In this document: positions 16,464-25,216 of the stretch, piece after piece
How the letters are laid out: every line of letters starts with the position of its first letter
Position numbering within the stretch: the first letter of the stretch is position 1
Assembly: GCF_008121495.1 (NCBI RefSeq)
Contig: NZ_CP043051.1
Coordinates: 2,623,001-2,687,000, forward strand
From: Mediterraneibacter gnavus ATCC 29149
GTDB lineage: Bacteria; Bacillota; Clostridia; Lachnospirales; Lachnospiraceae
Reading direction: 5' to 3'
DNA: 64,000 nucleotides
The notes under the pieces: generated by a model
Seen by the model: only the letters and a program-made list of their open reading frames with translations
What the model was told of the DNA's origin: nothing
The model's database searches: none
Made by a program: the position numbers and the translations under genes

Positions 16464-17975
16464 TTATTCTGCAGCATTCACAATCTGTTTCATCAATTCA
16501 TAACATCCTTTTTCCTGAATAAAAGTAAAGTCCTTTACAACAGTTTCTTCGAGTCCGGCAAGTGTTGTCAGATCTTTTCCCCAGAAGGACGTTTCGCTTA
16601 AGATGGCGTGAACATAGTCAGCGGCAGAATCGTCTTTGTGTGCGTCATAGAATTCCAGAACTTTCGGATCGTCAGAAATCGGATACTGGTTTTTGCCATT
16701 TCGATCCCCGGTAAAAGTTGCGTCCACAAATCCAATGCCTTTATAAAATGCCAGGTAAAAAGCGAGGGAGGCACTCAGGCAAGGAGGAACCTGCCCTGTT
16801 TTTTCCAGGTATCCTTCCAGAGAAGGAAGCACACGGGCTTTCCATTTTGCAGTCGAATTTAGAGAAATGGAGAGCAGTGCATGATCGATAAACGGATTTT
16901 GGAAGCGATCCGTCACGGACGCAGCAAAGCTCATCAGTTCTTCTTCCGGCAGAGTCAGTGTCGGAATGATCTCTTTATAGATTGCCTGATTCATGTAACC
17001 ACGGATGACATCATCCTTCATACAGTCTCTTACAATGTCCTGTCCGGCAAGGTAAGCACCGAGTACCATGGAAGTATGAGCGCCGTTTAAGATGCGGACT
17101 TTCCGCTGTTTGTATGGTTTGTGGTCATCCGTGATCAGAATCGGAAGATTTGCCGCATCACAAGGAAATTCCTCTTTGATGGACTGCGGTCCTTCGATTA
17201 CCCAGAATCCGAAGATTTCACCGGTGTTTAACACCTTGTCAATATAGCCGTTTTCCTGATTTAAATTGTCCGCATCAGAGCGTGGATAACCGGTTACAAT
17301 CCGGTCTACCAAAGTAGAGCAGAAGAGGTTTGCCTTTTTGATCCATTTAGTGAAAGTTTCGCCCAGATTCCAGTCGGCAGCGTGTTTTAAGACGCATTTT
17401 TCCAGTTCTTTTCCGTTGTTGTCGATCAGTTCGCAGGAGAGGATGATAAATCCTTTTTTGACATCTCCCTGAAATGCTTCAAAACGTTTATGCAGAAACT
17501 GTGTCAGCTTTGCCGGAAAACTGTTTGCCGGAGTATCAGTGAACTGACAGGACGGATCATATACGATTCCGGCTTCTGTTGTATTGCAGGTGATGAAACG
17601 CAGTTCGGGATTTTTTGCACATTCCATAACTGCCTCATAGTCGCTGTATGCATTTAAGCAGCGGCTGATACAGGAGATTACCCGTTTGGAAGAGACTTCC
17701 TGTCCGTTTTCGGAACCACGTAAATACAGTGTGTAGAGACCTTCCTGTTCATTGATAAAATCTCCCACATCCGGAGTTGTGAATTTTGGAATTGGCTGTA
17801 CCAGTACAACCTTGGAATTAAAATTTGCAGTTTCATTCATTTTATCGATAAAGAAATCGACAAATGCGCGCATAAAGTTTCCTTCTCCGAACTGTAAAAC
17901 GCGTTCCGGAGCTTCGTTTAATAAATATCCATCATAATTTAAATCCTGTAAGGTCTGGTAATTTAAATGTTTCAT
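16464..17975 (-). CDS. uxaB: Tagaturonate reductase (altronate oxidoreductase)
   Basis: 503 residues of the polyol-specific long-chain dehydrogenase family (mannitol dehydrogenase type). It reduces D-tagaturonate to D-altronate with NADH in galacturonate breakdown. The Rossmann start ERVLQFGEGNFMRAFVDFF, the segment TTEAGIVYD and the catalytic-lysine region KVRILNGAHTSMVLGAYLAG are visible. Second gene of a uxaA-uxaB operon, 40 bases after uxaA, with AGAAAGGA before ATG 17975. Expression is probably controlled by the LacI-type operator upstream of uxaA. Confidence 0.94.
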   Translation of the reverse strand: MKHLNYQTLQDLNYDGYLLNEAPERVLQFGEGNFMRAFVDFFIDKMNETANFNSKVVLVQPIPKFTTPDVGDFINEQEGLYTLYLRGSENGQEVSSKRVISCISRCLNAYSDYEAVMECAKNPELRFITCNTTEAGIVYDPSCQFTDTPANSFPAKLTQFLHKRFEAFQGDVKKGFIILSCELIDNNGKELEKCVLKHAADWNLGETFTKWIKKANLFCSTLVDRIVTGYPRSDADNLNQENGYIDKVLNTGEIFGFWVIEGPQSIKEEFPCDAANLPILITDDHKPYKQRKVRILNGAHTSMVLGAYLAGQDIVRDCMKDDVIRGYMNQAIYKEIIPTLTLPEEELMSFAASVTDRFQNPFIDHALLSISLNSTAKWKARVLPSLEGYLEKTGQVPPCLSASLAFYLAFYKGIGFVDATFTGDRNGKNQYPISDDPKVLEFYDAHKDDSAADYVHAILSETSFWGKDLTTLAGLEETVVKDFTFIQEKGCYELMKQIVNAAE

Positions 17976-18015
17976 AGCAAAAATTATCCTTTCTGAAAAT
18001 CATATTCATCTATTG

Positions 18016-19506
18016 TTACAGAGTCACACCCTGTTTGAAAATCGCCATATCGTGGAATCCTGCTTCCTCGGCTTTGACCGGACATCCGGAAGCAACCTCC
18101 AGAACATAGTCAAAAAGAGATTCTCCCATCTCCGGGATAGAGCCGCCGTCTACCAGCGCACCGCAATTGAAGTCGATCCAGTTTTTCTTATTCTCATAGA
18201 GTTTTGTATTACTGGATATTTTTACAGTCGGAACCGGAGAGGCAAAAGGAGTTCCGCGTCCCGTTGTAAACAGTACAATTTGTGCACCGGAAGCTGCAAG
18301 TGCAGTAGAGGCTACCAGGTCATTTCCGGGAGCGCTCAAAAGATTGAGTCCTTTTGTCTGCACAGGCTGTCCATAGGAGAGCACATCAGCGACCGGGGCA
18401 GAACCGGATTTCTGGGTACATCCAAGAGACTTATCTTCCAGTGTGGAGATACCTCCCTTTTTATTTCCCGGAGAAGGGTTCTCGTAGATGGTCTGATTGT
18501 GGCTTTTAAAGTAGTTTTTAAAAGAATTGATCAGGTCTACCGTTTTATCAAAAATAGCTTCATCCCTGCAGCGGTTCATCAGCAGAGTCTCTGCCCCGAA
18601 CATTTCCGGCACTTCTGTGAGAATCGTAGTACCGCCGCGGGCGATGAGCAGATCGGAAAAAGCACCAACTGTCGGATTTGCAGTGATTCCGGATAATCCA
18701 TCAGAACCTCCGCATTTCATTCCGATGACAAGCTCTTTGCAGGAAATTTTTTCTCTCTGGAAGGTAGAGGCATAATCACAGAGCTGTCTGATGCAGGCAA
18801 GAGATGCCTCTATTTCATCCTCCACTTCCTGAGCAACCAGGAATTTGACACGATCTTCATCTACGGTTCCGATATATTTTTTTAATTCCTCAATATTGCT
18901 GTTTTCGCATCCGAGGCCGAGGACTAGAACGCCTGCTGCATTTGGATGGCGGATCAGATCTGCAAGGATCTGGCGGGTGTGCTCCTGGTCATCTCCCATT
19001 TGAGAACATCCGTAAGGATGCGGGAATGCGACGATCGCATCTACACTGTCCGGCTGAAATTCTTTTGCTCTGGCAGCAACAGAGGTTGCGATGCTGTTGA
19101 CACAGCCGACCGTCGGGATGATCCAGATTTCATTGCGGACACCGGCTTTTCCGTCCGTCCTTCTGTATCCTTCAAAGAACCGTTCTTCCTGTGGTTCTAA
19201 AGAAGTGAATTCTTTCTGATAAGAATACTCCAGAAGATCTCCCAGTCCTGTTTTCATATTATGAGTGTGGATCCAGGAACCGGCCGGAATATCTTCTGTT
19301 GCATAACCAATCGGGGAGCCGTATTTGATCACGGCACTTCCGGCGCTGATTTTTTCCAGTGCAAATTTGTGTCCCTGGGGAATGTCTTCTAATAAAGTAT
19401 ACATGCGTCCATCCAGATTTAATACGCTGTCCTTCTTTAAAGAAGTGAGTGCAACTGCTGTATTGTCTTTTGGATGAATCTGAATAAAAGTGTGTGTTGA
19501 ATCCAT
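18016..19506 (-). CDS. uxaA: Altronate dehydratase
   Basis: 496 residues. It dehydrates D-altronate to 2-keto-3-deoxygluconate, the last dedicated step of galacturonate catabolism before the KDG pathway. An N-terminal SAF-type domain (residues 1-90) is followed by the catalytic part with YRRTDGKAGVRNEIWIIPT, VAFPHPYGCSQMG, GLGCENSN and MKCGGSDGLSG. ATG 19506 is selected because GGAGG sits 5 bases upstream; longer in-frame starts (19518, 19629) overlap that site or the operator. Divergent from uxaC, with promoters on both strands and one operator over each. Confidence 0.95.
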   Translation of the reverse strand: MDSTHTFIQIHPKDNTAVALTSLKKDSVLNLDGRMYTLLEDIPQGHKFALEKISAGSAVIKYGSPIGYATEDIPAGSWIHTHNMKTGLGDLLEYSYQKEFTSLEPQEERFFEGYRRTDGKAGVRNEIWIIPTVGCVNSIATSVAARAKEFQPDSVDAIVAFPHPYGCSQMGDDQEHTRQILADLIRHPNAAGVLVLGLGCENSNIEELKKYIGTVDEDRVKFLVAQEVEDEIEASLACIRQLCDYASTFQREKISCKELVIGMKCGGSDGLSGITANPTVGAFSDLLIARGGTTILTEVPEMFGAETLLMNRCRDEAIFDKTVDLINSFKNYFKSHNQTIYENPSPGNKKGGISTLEDKSLGCTQKSGSAPVADVLSYGQPVQTKGLNLLSAPGNDLVASTALAASGAQIVLFTTGRGTPFASPVPTVKISSNTKLYENKKNWIDFNCGALVDGGSIPEMGESLFDYVLEVASGCPVKAEEAGFHDMAIFKQGVTL

Positions 19507-19544
19507 AAAAACCTCCATAATGAAAATATAGAAAGAAAACAAAA

Positions 19545-19590
19545 TGTAAGTATTTACAATTAAAATACAACCTTTTTGATTATAAGTCAA
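19545..19590 (-). promoter_or_regulatory. uxaAB promoter and LacI-type operator
   Basis: Read on the minus strand, TTGACT (19590-19585) and TATTTT (19567-19562) are 17 bases apart. The palindrome TGTAAGTATTTACA (19545-19558) lies exactly at the predicted transcription start. Operator over +1 implies repression by the LacI protein encoded at 22364-23362. Confidence 0.7.
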
Positions 19591-19648
19591 CGGAAAAATG
19601 TACAAAAAATCAAGAAAAATATTATGCAAAACGCTAATAAAAGAGTAA

Positions 19649-19698
19649 TTGACTTTTTATTAACGAAGAAATATAATTTACAAATGTAAGGGCTTACA
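19649..19698 (+). promoter_or_regulatory. uxaC promoter and LacI-type operator
   Basis: TTGACT (19649-19654) and TATAAT (19672-19677) have a 17-base spacer. The perfect palindrome TGTAAG-GG-CTTACA (19685-19698) covers the predicted start point. It mirrors the arrangement on the uxaAB side of the same intergenic region. Confidence 0.75.
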
Positions 19699-19738
19699 AA
19701 AAACGAGGAAAATAACAAATCAACAGGAGGAATAAGAG

Positions 19739-21157
19739 ATGAAACCATTTATGGATGAAGAATTTCTGCTGAGCACTCCTACAGCACAGAAGTTGTATCA
19801 TGATTTTGCAGAAACAATGCCGATTCTGGATTACCATTGCCATATCAATCCGGAAGAGATTGCAAAAGATGTCTGTTTTGAAAATATTACCCAGGTATGG
19901 CTGGGCGGAGATCATTACAAATGGAGACAGATGCGTTCAAACGGTGTGGATGAGTACTATATCACAGGTGATGCGCCTGCACGGGAAAAATTTCAAAAAT
20001 GGGCGGAAACGCTGGAAAAAGCTGTGGGAAACCCGTTGTTCCACTGGAGTCATTTGGAATTAAAGCGATATTTTGGTTATCATGGCGTATTAAATGGAGA
20101 AACTGCAGAAGAGGTGTGGAATCTCTGCAATCAGAAATTACAGGAGCCATCCATGAGCGTACGGAATCTGATCCGCCGTTCTGGTGTTACTTTAATCTGT
20201 ACAACAGACGATCCTGCAGACAGCCTCTACTGGCATAAAGAACTGGCGGCAGACGATAGCTTTGAGGTACAGGTACTTCCTGCATGGAGACCGGACAAAG
20301 CAATGAATATCGAAAAGCCGGATTATGCAGAATATCTGAAAAAACTGGGACAGGCTGCAAGATGTCAGATCGAAATGTTTGCAGATCTAAAAATGGCATT
20401 AAAGAAGAGAATGGATGCATTTGAAGAAATGGGATGTCGTGCCAGCGATCATGCGTTGGAATATGTGATGTATGTGCCGGAAACAGAAGAAAATCTGGAA
20501 AAGATCTTTGCAAAACGCAAACAGGGTGAAATGCTGACAAAAGAAGAAGAACTGAAATTTAAAACAGCATTTATGGCATTTGCAGCAGAGGAGTATACAA
20601 AGAGAAACTGGGCAATGCAGCTTCATTATGGATGTAAGAGAGACAACAATGCAGCCCGTTATGCGCAGCTTGGACCGGATACCGGATATGACTGTATCAA
20701 TAACTATGCGCCGTCCGCACAGATGGCAGATTTTCTCAATGCATTGAACGAGAAAAACAGCCTTCCAAAGACGATTATCTACAGTCTGAATCCAAATGAC
20801 GATGAAGCCATCGGAACGATTCTTGGATGTTTTCAGGATGCGGGTGTGGCAGGAAAGATTCAGCAGGGATCTGCATGGTGGTTCAACGACCACAAGACTG
20901 GAATGATCAAACAGATGACATCTCTGGCAAACCTGGGACTTCTTGGAAATTTCCTTGGAATGCTGACAGATTCCAGAAGTTTTTTGTCTTATTCCAGACA
21001 TGAGTATTTTAGAAGAATTCTTTGTGAATTAATTGGGGACTGGGTAGAGAATGGAGAATACCCGGATGATGAGCGAATGTTGGGGATAATTATAAAAGAT
21101 ATTTCATATAATAATGCGGTACGTTATTTTGAGTTTGACTTAGAAGAAGTATATTAA
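19739..21157 (+). CDS. uxaC: Uronate isomerase
   Basis: 472 residues of the amidohydrolase-fold uronate isomerase family. It converts D-galacturonate to D-tagaturonate and D-glucuronate to D-fructuronate. The metal-binding motif is ILDYHCHINP near residue 33. Other family blocks are TQVWLGGDHYKWRQMRSNGV, TTDDPADSLYWH and WAMQLHYGCKRDNNAAR. AGGAGG precedes ATG 19739. Eighteen bases after its stop is the start of a ruined sugar transporter gene, so the locus has lost its own importer. Confidence 0.96.
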   Translation: MKPFMDEEFLLSTPTAQKLYHDFAETMPILDYHCHINPEEIAKDVCFENITQVWLGGDHYKWRQMRSNGVDEYYITGDAPAREKFQKWAETLEKAVGNPLFHWSHLELKRYFGYHGVLNGETAEEVWNLCNQKLQEPSMSVRNLIRRSGVTLICTTDDPADSLYWHKELAADDSFEVQVLPAWRPDKAMNIEKPDYAEYLKKLGQAARCQIEMFADLKMALKKRMDAFEEMGCRASDHALEYVMYVPETEENLEKIFAKRKQGEMLTKEEELKFKTAFMAFAAEEYTKRNWAMQLHYGCKRDNNAARYAQLGPDTGYDCINNYAPSAQMADFLNALNEKNSLPKTIIYSLNPNDDEAIGTILGCFQDAGVAGKIQQGSAWWFNDHKTGMIKQMTSLANLGLLGNFLGMLTDSRSFLSYSRHEYFRRILCELIGDWVENGEYPDDERMLGIIIKDISYNNAVRYFEFDLEEVY

Positions 21158-21174
21158 AGGAGAAAAGTTAAACT

Positions 21175-21394
21175 ATGAAACCGAATTGTAAAATTGCACC
21201 AATTACCCGTTTTGCATACGGAACAGGTAATCTTCTGGGAAGTGGAAGATGAGAGTGTAGCAAACGTATTTGAAGGATTCAAAAAGTTGTGCATTGACAT
21301 CCTTTCTATGCTTCGCATCCTTACATTCCGTGACCATCTTGGGATGTATCTGGTCATTTATAAAGATAAACATCACAAAGCAGTGGCAGAATAA
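21175..21394 (+). pseudogene. Remnant of a GPH-family sugar/hexuronide symporter
   Basis: A good ribosome site (AAGGAG) leads into MKPNCKIAPITRFAYGTGNL, which looks like the N-terminus of a glycoside-pentoside-hexuronide cation symporter. The frame stops after about 24 codons. Downstream a different frame carries RDHLGMYLVIYKDKHHKAVA before a stop at 21394, which may be the transporter's C-terminal tail. The roughly 400 residues between are gone. An internal deletion of a hexuronate transporter in the uxaC operon is the simplest reading. The N-terminal match is fairly good; the C-terminal one is weak. Confidence 0.55.
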
Positions 21395-21403
21395 AGAACA
21401 AAA

Positions 21404-21432
21404 AGGCGTTTCCCGGTGGAGGCGTCTTTTTT
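21404..21432 (+). terminator. Terminator of the uxaC unit
   Basis: AGGCGTTTCC (21404-21413) and GGAGGCGTCT (21418-21427) form a 10-bp stem with three G-U pairs around the tetraloop CGGT, followed by a run of T. Confidence 0.75.
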
Positions 21433-21524
21433 GTTTTGAAAATAAAGATATACAAAAAATATAGAGTTATGTATAATCCAATTATAAATACAATAGGAAC
21501 GGATATGGAAGGAGAAAAAACAGA

Positions 21525-21887
21525 ATGAAATTAAAAAATATATTGATCGTTGTGAAAGATATTGAAAAATCAAAGCAGTTTTATCATGACTTGTTTGGCC
21601 TTAATGTGGTGCTTGATAATGATGGGAATATGATTTTAACAGAAGGTCTGGTACTGCAGGAAGAAAAAATCTGGAAGAAGTTCCTTGAAAAAGAAATTAT
21701 TCCAGAGAGCAATTCCTGCGAACTGTATTTTGAAGAACGTGAGATAGAAAAATTTGTTCAAAAATTAGAAAATTTGTATCCTTCTATCCAGTATGTCAAT
21801 CGTCTTACGACACATAGCTGGGGGCAGAAGGTGGTTCGGTTTTATGATTTGGACGGTAATCTGATCGAGGTGGGAACGCCGATGTAA
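21525..21887 (+). CDS. VOC/glyoxalase-family protein
   Basis: A 120-residue single-domain member of the vicinal oxygen chelate superfamily, which includes glyoxalases, dioxygenases and antibiotic-binding proteins. The N-terminal module is ILIVVKDIEKSKQFYHDLFG and the C-terminal module is WGQKVVRFYDLDGNLIEVGT. Substrate cannot be told. AAGGAG precedes ATG 21525 and TATAAT (21472-21477) could serve as -10. It appears intact although relics lie on both sides. Confidence 0.85.
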   Translation: MKLKNILIVVKDIEKSKQFYHDLFGLNVVLDNDGNMILTEGLVLQEEKIWKKFLEKEIIPESNSCELYFEEREIEKFVQKLENLYPSIQYVNRLTTHSWGQKVVRFYDLDGNLIEVGTPM

Positions 21888-22077
21888 GTCTTGTTTGTGA
21901 AAAAGAGTAGGCAGTGTATGGTGACAAGTCGCAAAAAAACATTGCGAAAGAATCAAAGAGAACTGGATAGGTAAATTATGATTGGGGTGTCGATTTATAA
22001 CGGGGGTTAATCGGGTTATGAGTCGGCATTTCTTTTATCCTACAAAATGAGCGAATTCTTTTTTTAGGCAAATAGCA

Positions 22078-22326
22078 GTGATGTACATAGAACTCAGCAG
22101 AAATACACCACTTCTTGTGCAATTATTTTTTATTAATGATCAAGACGACAAGTCTGATATTGATGGTGCGAAAGGAAATGAAACGTTGTTAAACTGGATC
22201 AATGAGGAAATTCAATCTCTGAAAGAAGAGCAGTTCTTCCATAAAGATTATGATGAGACACTGGTAGCTACTTATGGAGAAGAGTACAAAGAAGAATTGG
22301 TTGTAGAAGGTGCAAAAATAAAATAG
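22078..22326 (+). pseudogene. Fusion relic: amino-acid ABC permease start joined to binding-protein end
   Basis: The 82-codon frame begins MYIELSRNTPLLVQLFFI, the hallmark of polar-amino-acid ABC permeases. It then switches at about residue 30 to KGNETLLNWINEEIQSLKEE and YDETLVATYGEEY, the C-terminal end of the matching periplasmic-type binding protein. A deletion has removed most of the permease and most of the binding protein. The 190 bases upstream contain stops in this frame and no promoter that I can identify. A short fusion product could still be made but would not transport anything. Confidence 0.75.
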
Positions 22327-22331
22327 CTTTT

Positions 22332-22370
22332 AAAATGATGGCAGAAGCCTTACGCTCCTGCCATCATTTT
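22332..22370. terminator. Bidirectional terminator overlapping the end of the LacI gene
   Basis: AAAATGATGGCAG (22332-22344) and CTGCCATCATTTT (22358-22370) form a perfect 13-bp stem with a 13-base loop. The stop codon of the LacI gene (22364-22366) lies inside the right arm. Confidence 0.8.
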
Positions 22371-23362
22371 GTTGTCTGCTTTTTTACAATATTTCCGGAA
22401 AACATTGTTCTGGAAGGCGGAATTTCTTTCTGAAATACCTGCATCATCTGTGACACGGCAGTGACGCACATATATTCTACCCGGTTGTCGATGGTTGTGA
22501 TCTCTGGTGTACTGCAAGCGGCGAGTACGGAATTGTTGTATCCGGTCACCTGAAAATCCTCGGGAACTCGAAGGTGCTTTTTCAGTGCGTATTTTACAGC
22601 GCCTGTGGCGAGTTCGTCATCTGCAGCAAGGACACAGTCAAAAGAAATGCCGTCTGCATCGAGTTGTTCTAAGATAGAACATGCTTTGTGCAAGTCTCCC
22701 GGTGCGGAAAACGCATTTTTCTGAGATATGTCCAGTCCATGTTCCGCACACGAATCCAGAAATCCCTGGATTTTTTTCTGTCCGCTGTAATTGAGCGTTC
22801 GGTATAAATAAATCGGGGATTCAGATCCTCTGGCGAAGACCAGGTCTGTCATATCTTTCAATGCCATATAGTCATCGCAGAGAATGGAGTATATATTGTC
22901 TCCTTTTAATTCTCCGTTTAAGATAAAAACAGGGATTTTGGAAGCGGCCTCCAGAATATAGCGGTTTTCCTCCGGAGAGTTCTCGATAAAGTGAGAACCG
23001 ATCAGAAGGACAGCGTCTACATTGCGGGACAAAAGCAGGTTCAAATAGCTCTGTTTCTCCAAAAGCTCATACCCTGTGCAGCAGAGCATGGATGCATAGG
23101 AATTCTTGCGAAGCTCCCGCTCCAGATAATAAATTGCCTGTGCCTGGTAAACGTCCGAGGAGTCGGAACAGAGAATCCCAACAGTGTGCATGGAATTCAG
23201 TCCGAGACTTCTGGCAAAGGCATTTGGTGTGTAGCTGTTTTCTTCCATGACAGCAAGCACTTTTTTTCGGGTTTTTTCGCTGACTTTTTCACTGCCGTTT
23301 AAAACCCGCGAAACAGTGGCAATGGATACCCCTGCCTTTTGAGAAATATCATATATATTCAT
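22364..23362 (-). CDS. LacI-family regulator of the uronate/pectin genes
   Basis: 332 residues: an N-terminal LacI helix-turn-helix (NIYDISQKAGVSIATVSRVL) and a periplasmic-binding-protein-like effector domain (HTVGILCSDSSDVYQAQAIY; CVLAADDELATGAVKYALKK; EDFQVTGYNNSVLAACSTPE). ATG 23362 is preferred over 23395 because AAGGAGC stands 8 bases upstream and LacI proteins begin near this Met. Placed between the uxa genes and the pectinase. Four TGTAAG-type palindromes in the two divergent intergenic regions suggest it represses uxaAB, uxaC, the GH28 gene and itself. The inducer is probably a uronate or KDG, by inference. Confidence 0.9.
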   Translation of the reverse strand: MNIYDISQKAGVSIATVSRVLNGSEKVSEKTRKKVLAVMEENSYTPNAFARSLGLNSMHTVGILCSDSSDVYQAQAIYYLERELRKNSYASMLCCTGYELLEKQSYLNLLLSRNVDAVLLIGSHFIENSPEENRYILEAASKIPVFILNGELKGDNIYSILCDDYMALKDMTDLVFARGSESPIYLYRTLNYSGQKKIQGFLDSCAEHGLDISQKNAFSAPGDLHKACSILEQLDADGISFDCVLAADDELATGAVKYALKKHLRVPEDFQVTGYNNSVLAACSTPEITTIDNRVEYMCVTAVSQMMQVFQKEIPPSRTMFSGNIVKKQTTK

Positions 23363-23402
23363 AACTGAATGCTCCTTAAAAATTTCAGAAACCAATCCAA
23401 AA

Positions 23403-23416
23403 TGTAAGTACTAACA
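23403..23416 (-). promoter_or_regulatory. LacI-type operator before the regulator gene
   Basis: TGTAAGTACTAACA matches the TGTAAG-N2-CTTACA palindrome with one mismatch and lies 41 bases upstream of the regulator start. A minus-strand extended -10, TGCTATTAT, lies at 23459-23451. Position suits autoregulation. Confidence 0.6.
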
Positions 23417-23526
23417 CTAATTGCAAAGAAGGAGAGTGGTTTTCTACTATAATAGCATATGATTTTCGAAAATGGTATTGTATATTTTATATAAATCTGC
23501 AGGTGATTATTATATAAAATACATAA

Positions 23527-23614
23527 TTGACAATTAAAAAACACAATGATAACATACGATTGATAAGGAAATAGAAATGTGAATAGGTGGAAATAAATAA
23601 TGTAAGCTGTTACA
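23527..23614 (+). promoter_or_regulatory. GH28 promoter with downstream LacI-type operator
   Basis: TTGACA (23527-23532) and TAACAT (23550-23555) have a 17-base spacer. The palindrome TGTAA-GCTG-TTACA (23601-23614) lies about 40 bases after the expected start point and 30 bases before the gene. Binding there would block elongation or a closer unseen promoter. Confidence 0.6.
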
Positions 23615-23644
23615 ATGTGTGGAAAATACATAAAGGAGATCAAA

Positions 23645-25213
23645 ATGGAGTTAAACGTAATTTGGAAACATGCACGTACAGCGGCTCTGGAATGTTGTGA
23701 AGGAAGTGTTTACGAGATGGAAGAACCCTGTCGGATATCTTTAAATGGAGTGTTTTACAAAGAGAGCAGGCAGGTTGTGAATCTCCTGCAGGGTCTGGAG
23801 CCTGGCAAAGAGTATCATGTTTCTGTAGAAAGAGGGGAAGAAGCAGCTGAGATTATGTTCTGCACAGATACACAGGATTATACATTGAATGTGCGTGATT
23901 TTGGTGCAAAGGGAGATGGCGTACAGGACGATACGACATATATTCAGGCAGCGATCATGTCATGCCCGAGAAACAGTCGTGTGCTGATTCCGGAAGGAAC
24001 GTATCGAGTGACCAGTCTGTTTCTGAAAGATCATCTCACAATGGAGCTGGCAAAAGGTGCAGTGCTTTCGGCATATACAGAGCGTGAGAGGTTTTCAATT
24101 CTAAGGGGAACTTACCAGAGTGAGGATCAGGAAAACGAATATATTCTCGGAACCTGGGAAGGAGAAGCCCAGAATATGTTTGCCGGAATCATGAATGGAA
24201 TCGGCATAAAGGATGTGACGATTTGCGGAGAAGGTACAATTGATGGAAATGCTTCCTGGGAAAACTGGTGGCTGGATGCAAAAGAGGTTCGTGGTGCGGC
24301 AAGACCGCGTATGATCTTTTTGAATCGATGTGAGGATGTGACAATTACCGGAATCACAGTACAGAATAGTCCGAGTTGGAATATTCATCCGTATTTTTGC
24401 AGTCATCTGAAATTTATTGGAGTGACGGTGCTTGGACCAAAGGTTTCCCCGAACACAGATGGATTGAATCCGGAATCCTGCGACGATGTAGAAATCACAG
24501 GATGTTTGTTCTCTGTGGGCGATGACTGCATTGCCGTGAAGGCAGGTAAAATTTCCGTGGGAGCAAAATACAAAGTTCCTTCTTCCAATATCAGAATCCG
24601 CCAGTGCTGTATGCGGGATGGGCATGGTTCAATTACGTTGGGGAGTGAGATGGCGGCAGGAATCAAAAATTTGCAGGCAAGACAGTGTGTGTTTCTCAAT
24701 ACAGACCGGGGGCTTCGGATCAAGACAAGAAGAGGACGCGGTAAGGATGCTGTGATCGACGGTATTTTGTTTGAAGATATCAGGATGGATTCTGTGCTGA
24801 CTCTGCTGACTCCGTTTGTGATCAACAGTTTCTATTTCTGCGATCCGGACGGACACAGCGAGTATGTACAGTGCAAGGAGCCGCTTGCGGTGGATGAGAG
24901 AACTCCACAGATCAAAGAACTGTGTTTTCGTAATATTCAGGCTAAAAACTGTCATGTGGCAGCTGCGTTTTTCTACGGTCTCCCGGAGCAGAAAATTGAG
25001 CGTGTGGAAATGAAGCACATTCAGGTCAGCTATGCAGAAGATGCAGCCAGTGGACAGCCGGCGATGATGGATGGAATTGATCAGAATATCTGTAAAATGG
25101 GAATTTTTGCGAGAAATATCAAAACTCTGGTACTGGAGGATATTCAGGTGGTAGGACAAGAGGGAGAGGTAATTTCTATGGATGGGATTGATTCTCTGGA
25201 ATGGAGGAAATAA
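23645..25213 (+). CDS. GH28 polygalacturonase-type pectinase
   Basis: 522 residues of glycoside hydrolase family 28, which hydrolyses polygalacturonan or rhamnogalacturonan. A roughly 80-residue N-terminal beta domain precedes the right-handed beta-helix (VRDFGAKGDGVQDDTTYIQA). The catalytic set is NTDGLNPESCDDVEI near residue 272, GDDCIAVKAG near 292, DGHGSITLGSEM near 326 and RGLRIKTRRGRG near 358. No signal peptide is visible, so it is probably cytoplasmic and acts on imported oligogalacturonides. ATG 23645 has AAAGGAGAT upstream; the in-frame start at 23615 has no site. Divergent from the LacI regulator with an operator in between. Confidence 0.93.
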   Translation: MELNVIWKHARTAALECCEGSVYEMEEPCRISLNGVFYKESRQVVNLLQGLEPGKEYHVSVERGEEAAEIMFCTDTQDYTLNVRDFGAKGDGVQDDTTYIQAAIMSCPRNSRVLIPEGTYRVTSLFLKDHLTMELAKGAVLSAYTERERFSILRGTYQSEDQENEYILGTWEGEAQNMFAGIMNGIGIKDVTICGEGTIDGNASWENWWLDAKEVRGAARPRMIFLNRCEDVTITGITVQNSPSWNIHPYFCSHLKFIGVTVLGPKVSPNTDGLNPESCDDVEITGCLFSVGDDCIAVKAGKISVGAKYKVPSSNIRIRQCCMRDGHGSITLGSEMAAGIKNLQARQCVFLNTDRGLRIKTRRGRGKDAVIDGILFEDIRMDSVLTLLTPFVINSFYFCDPDGHSEYVQCKEPLAVDERTPQIKELCFRNIQAKNCHVAAAFFYGLPEQKIERVEMKHIQVSYAEDAASGQPAMMDGIDQNICKMGIFARNIKTLVLEDIQVVGQEGEVISMDGIDSLEWRK

Positions 25214-25216
25214 ACG

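Noticed and set aside
19622-19640. Catabolite-response (cre) site upstream of uxaC
   Set aside because: TGCAAAACGCTAATAA keeps only part of the cre consensus, and the symmetry is poor.
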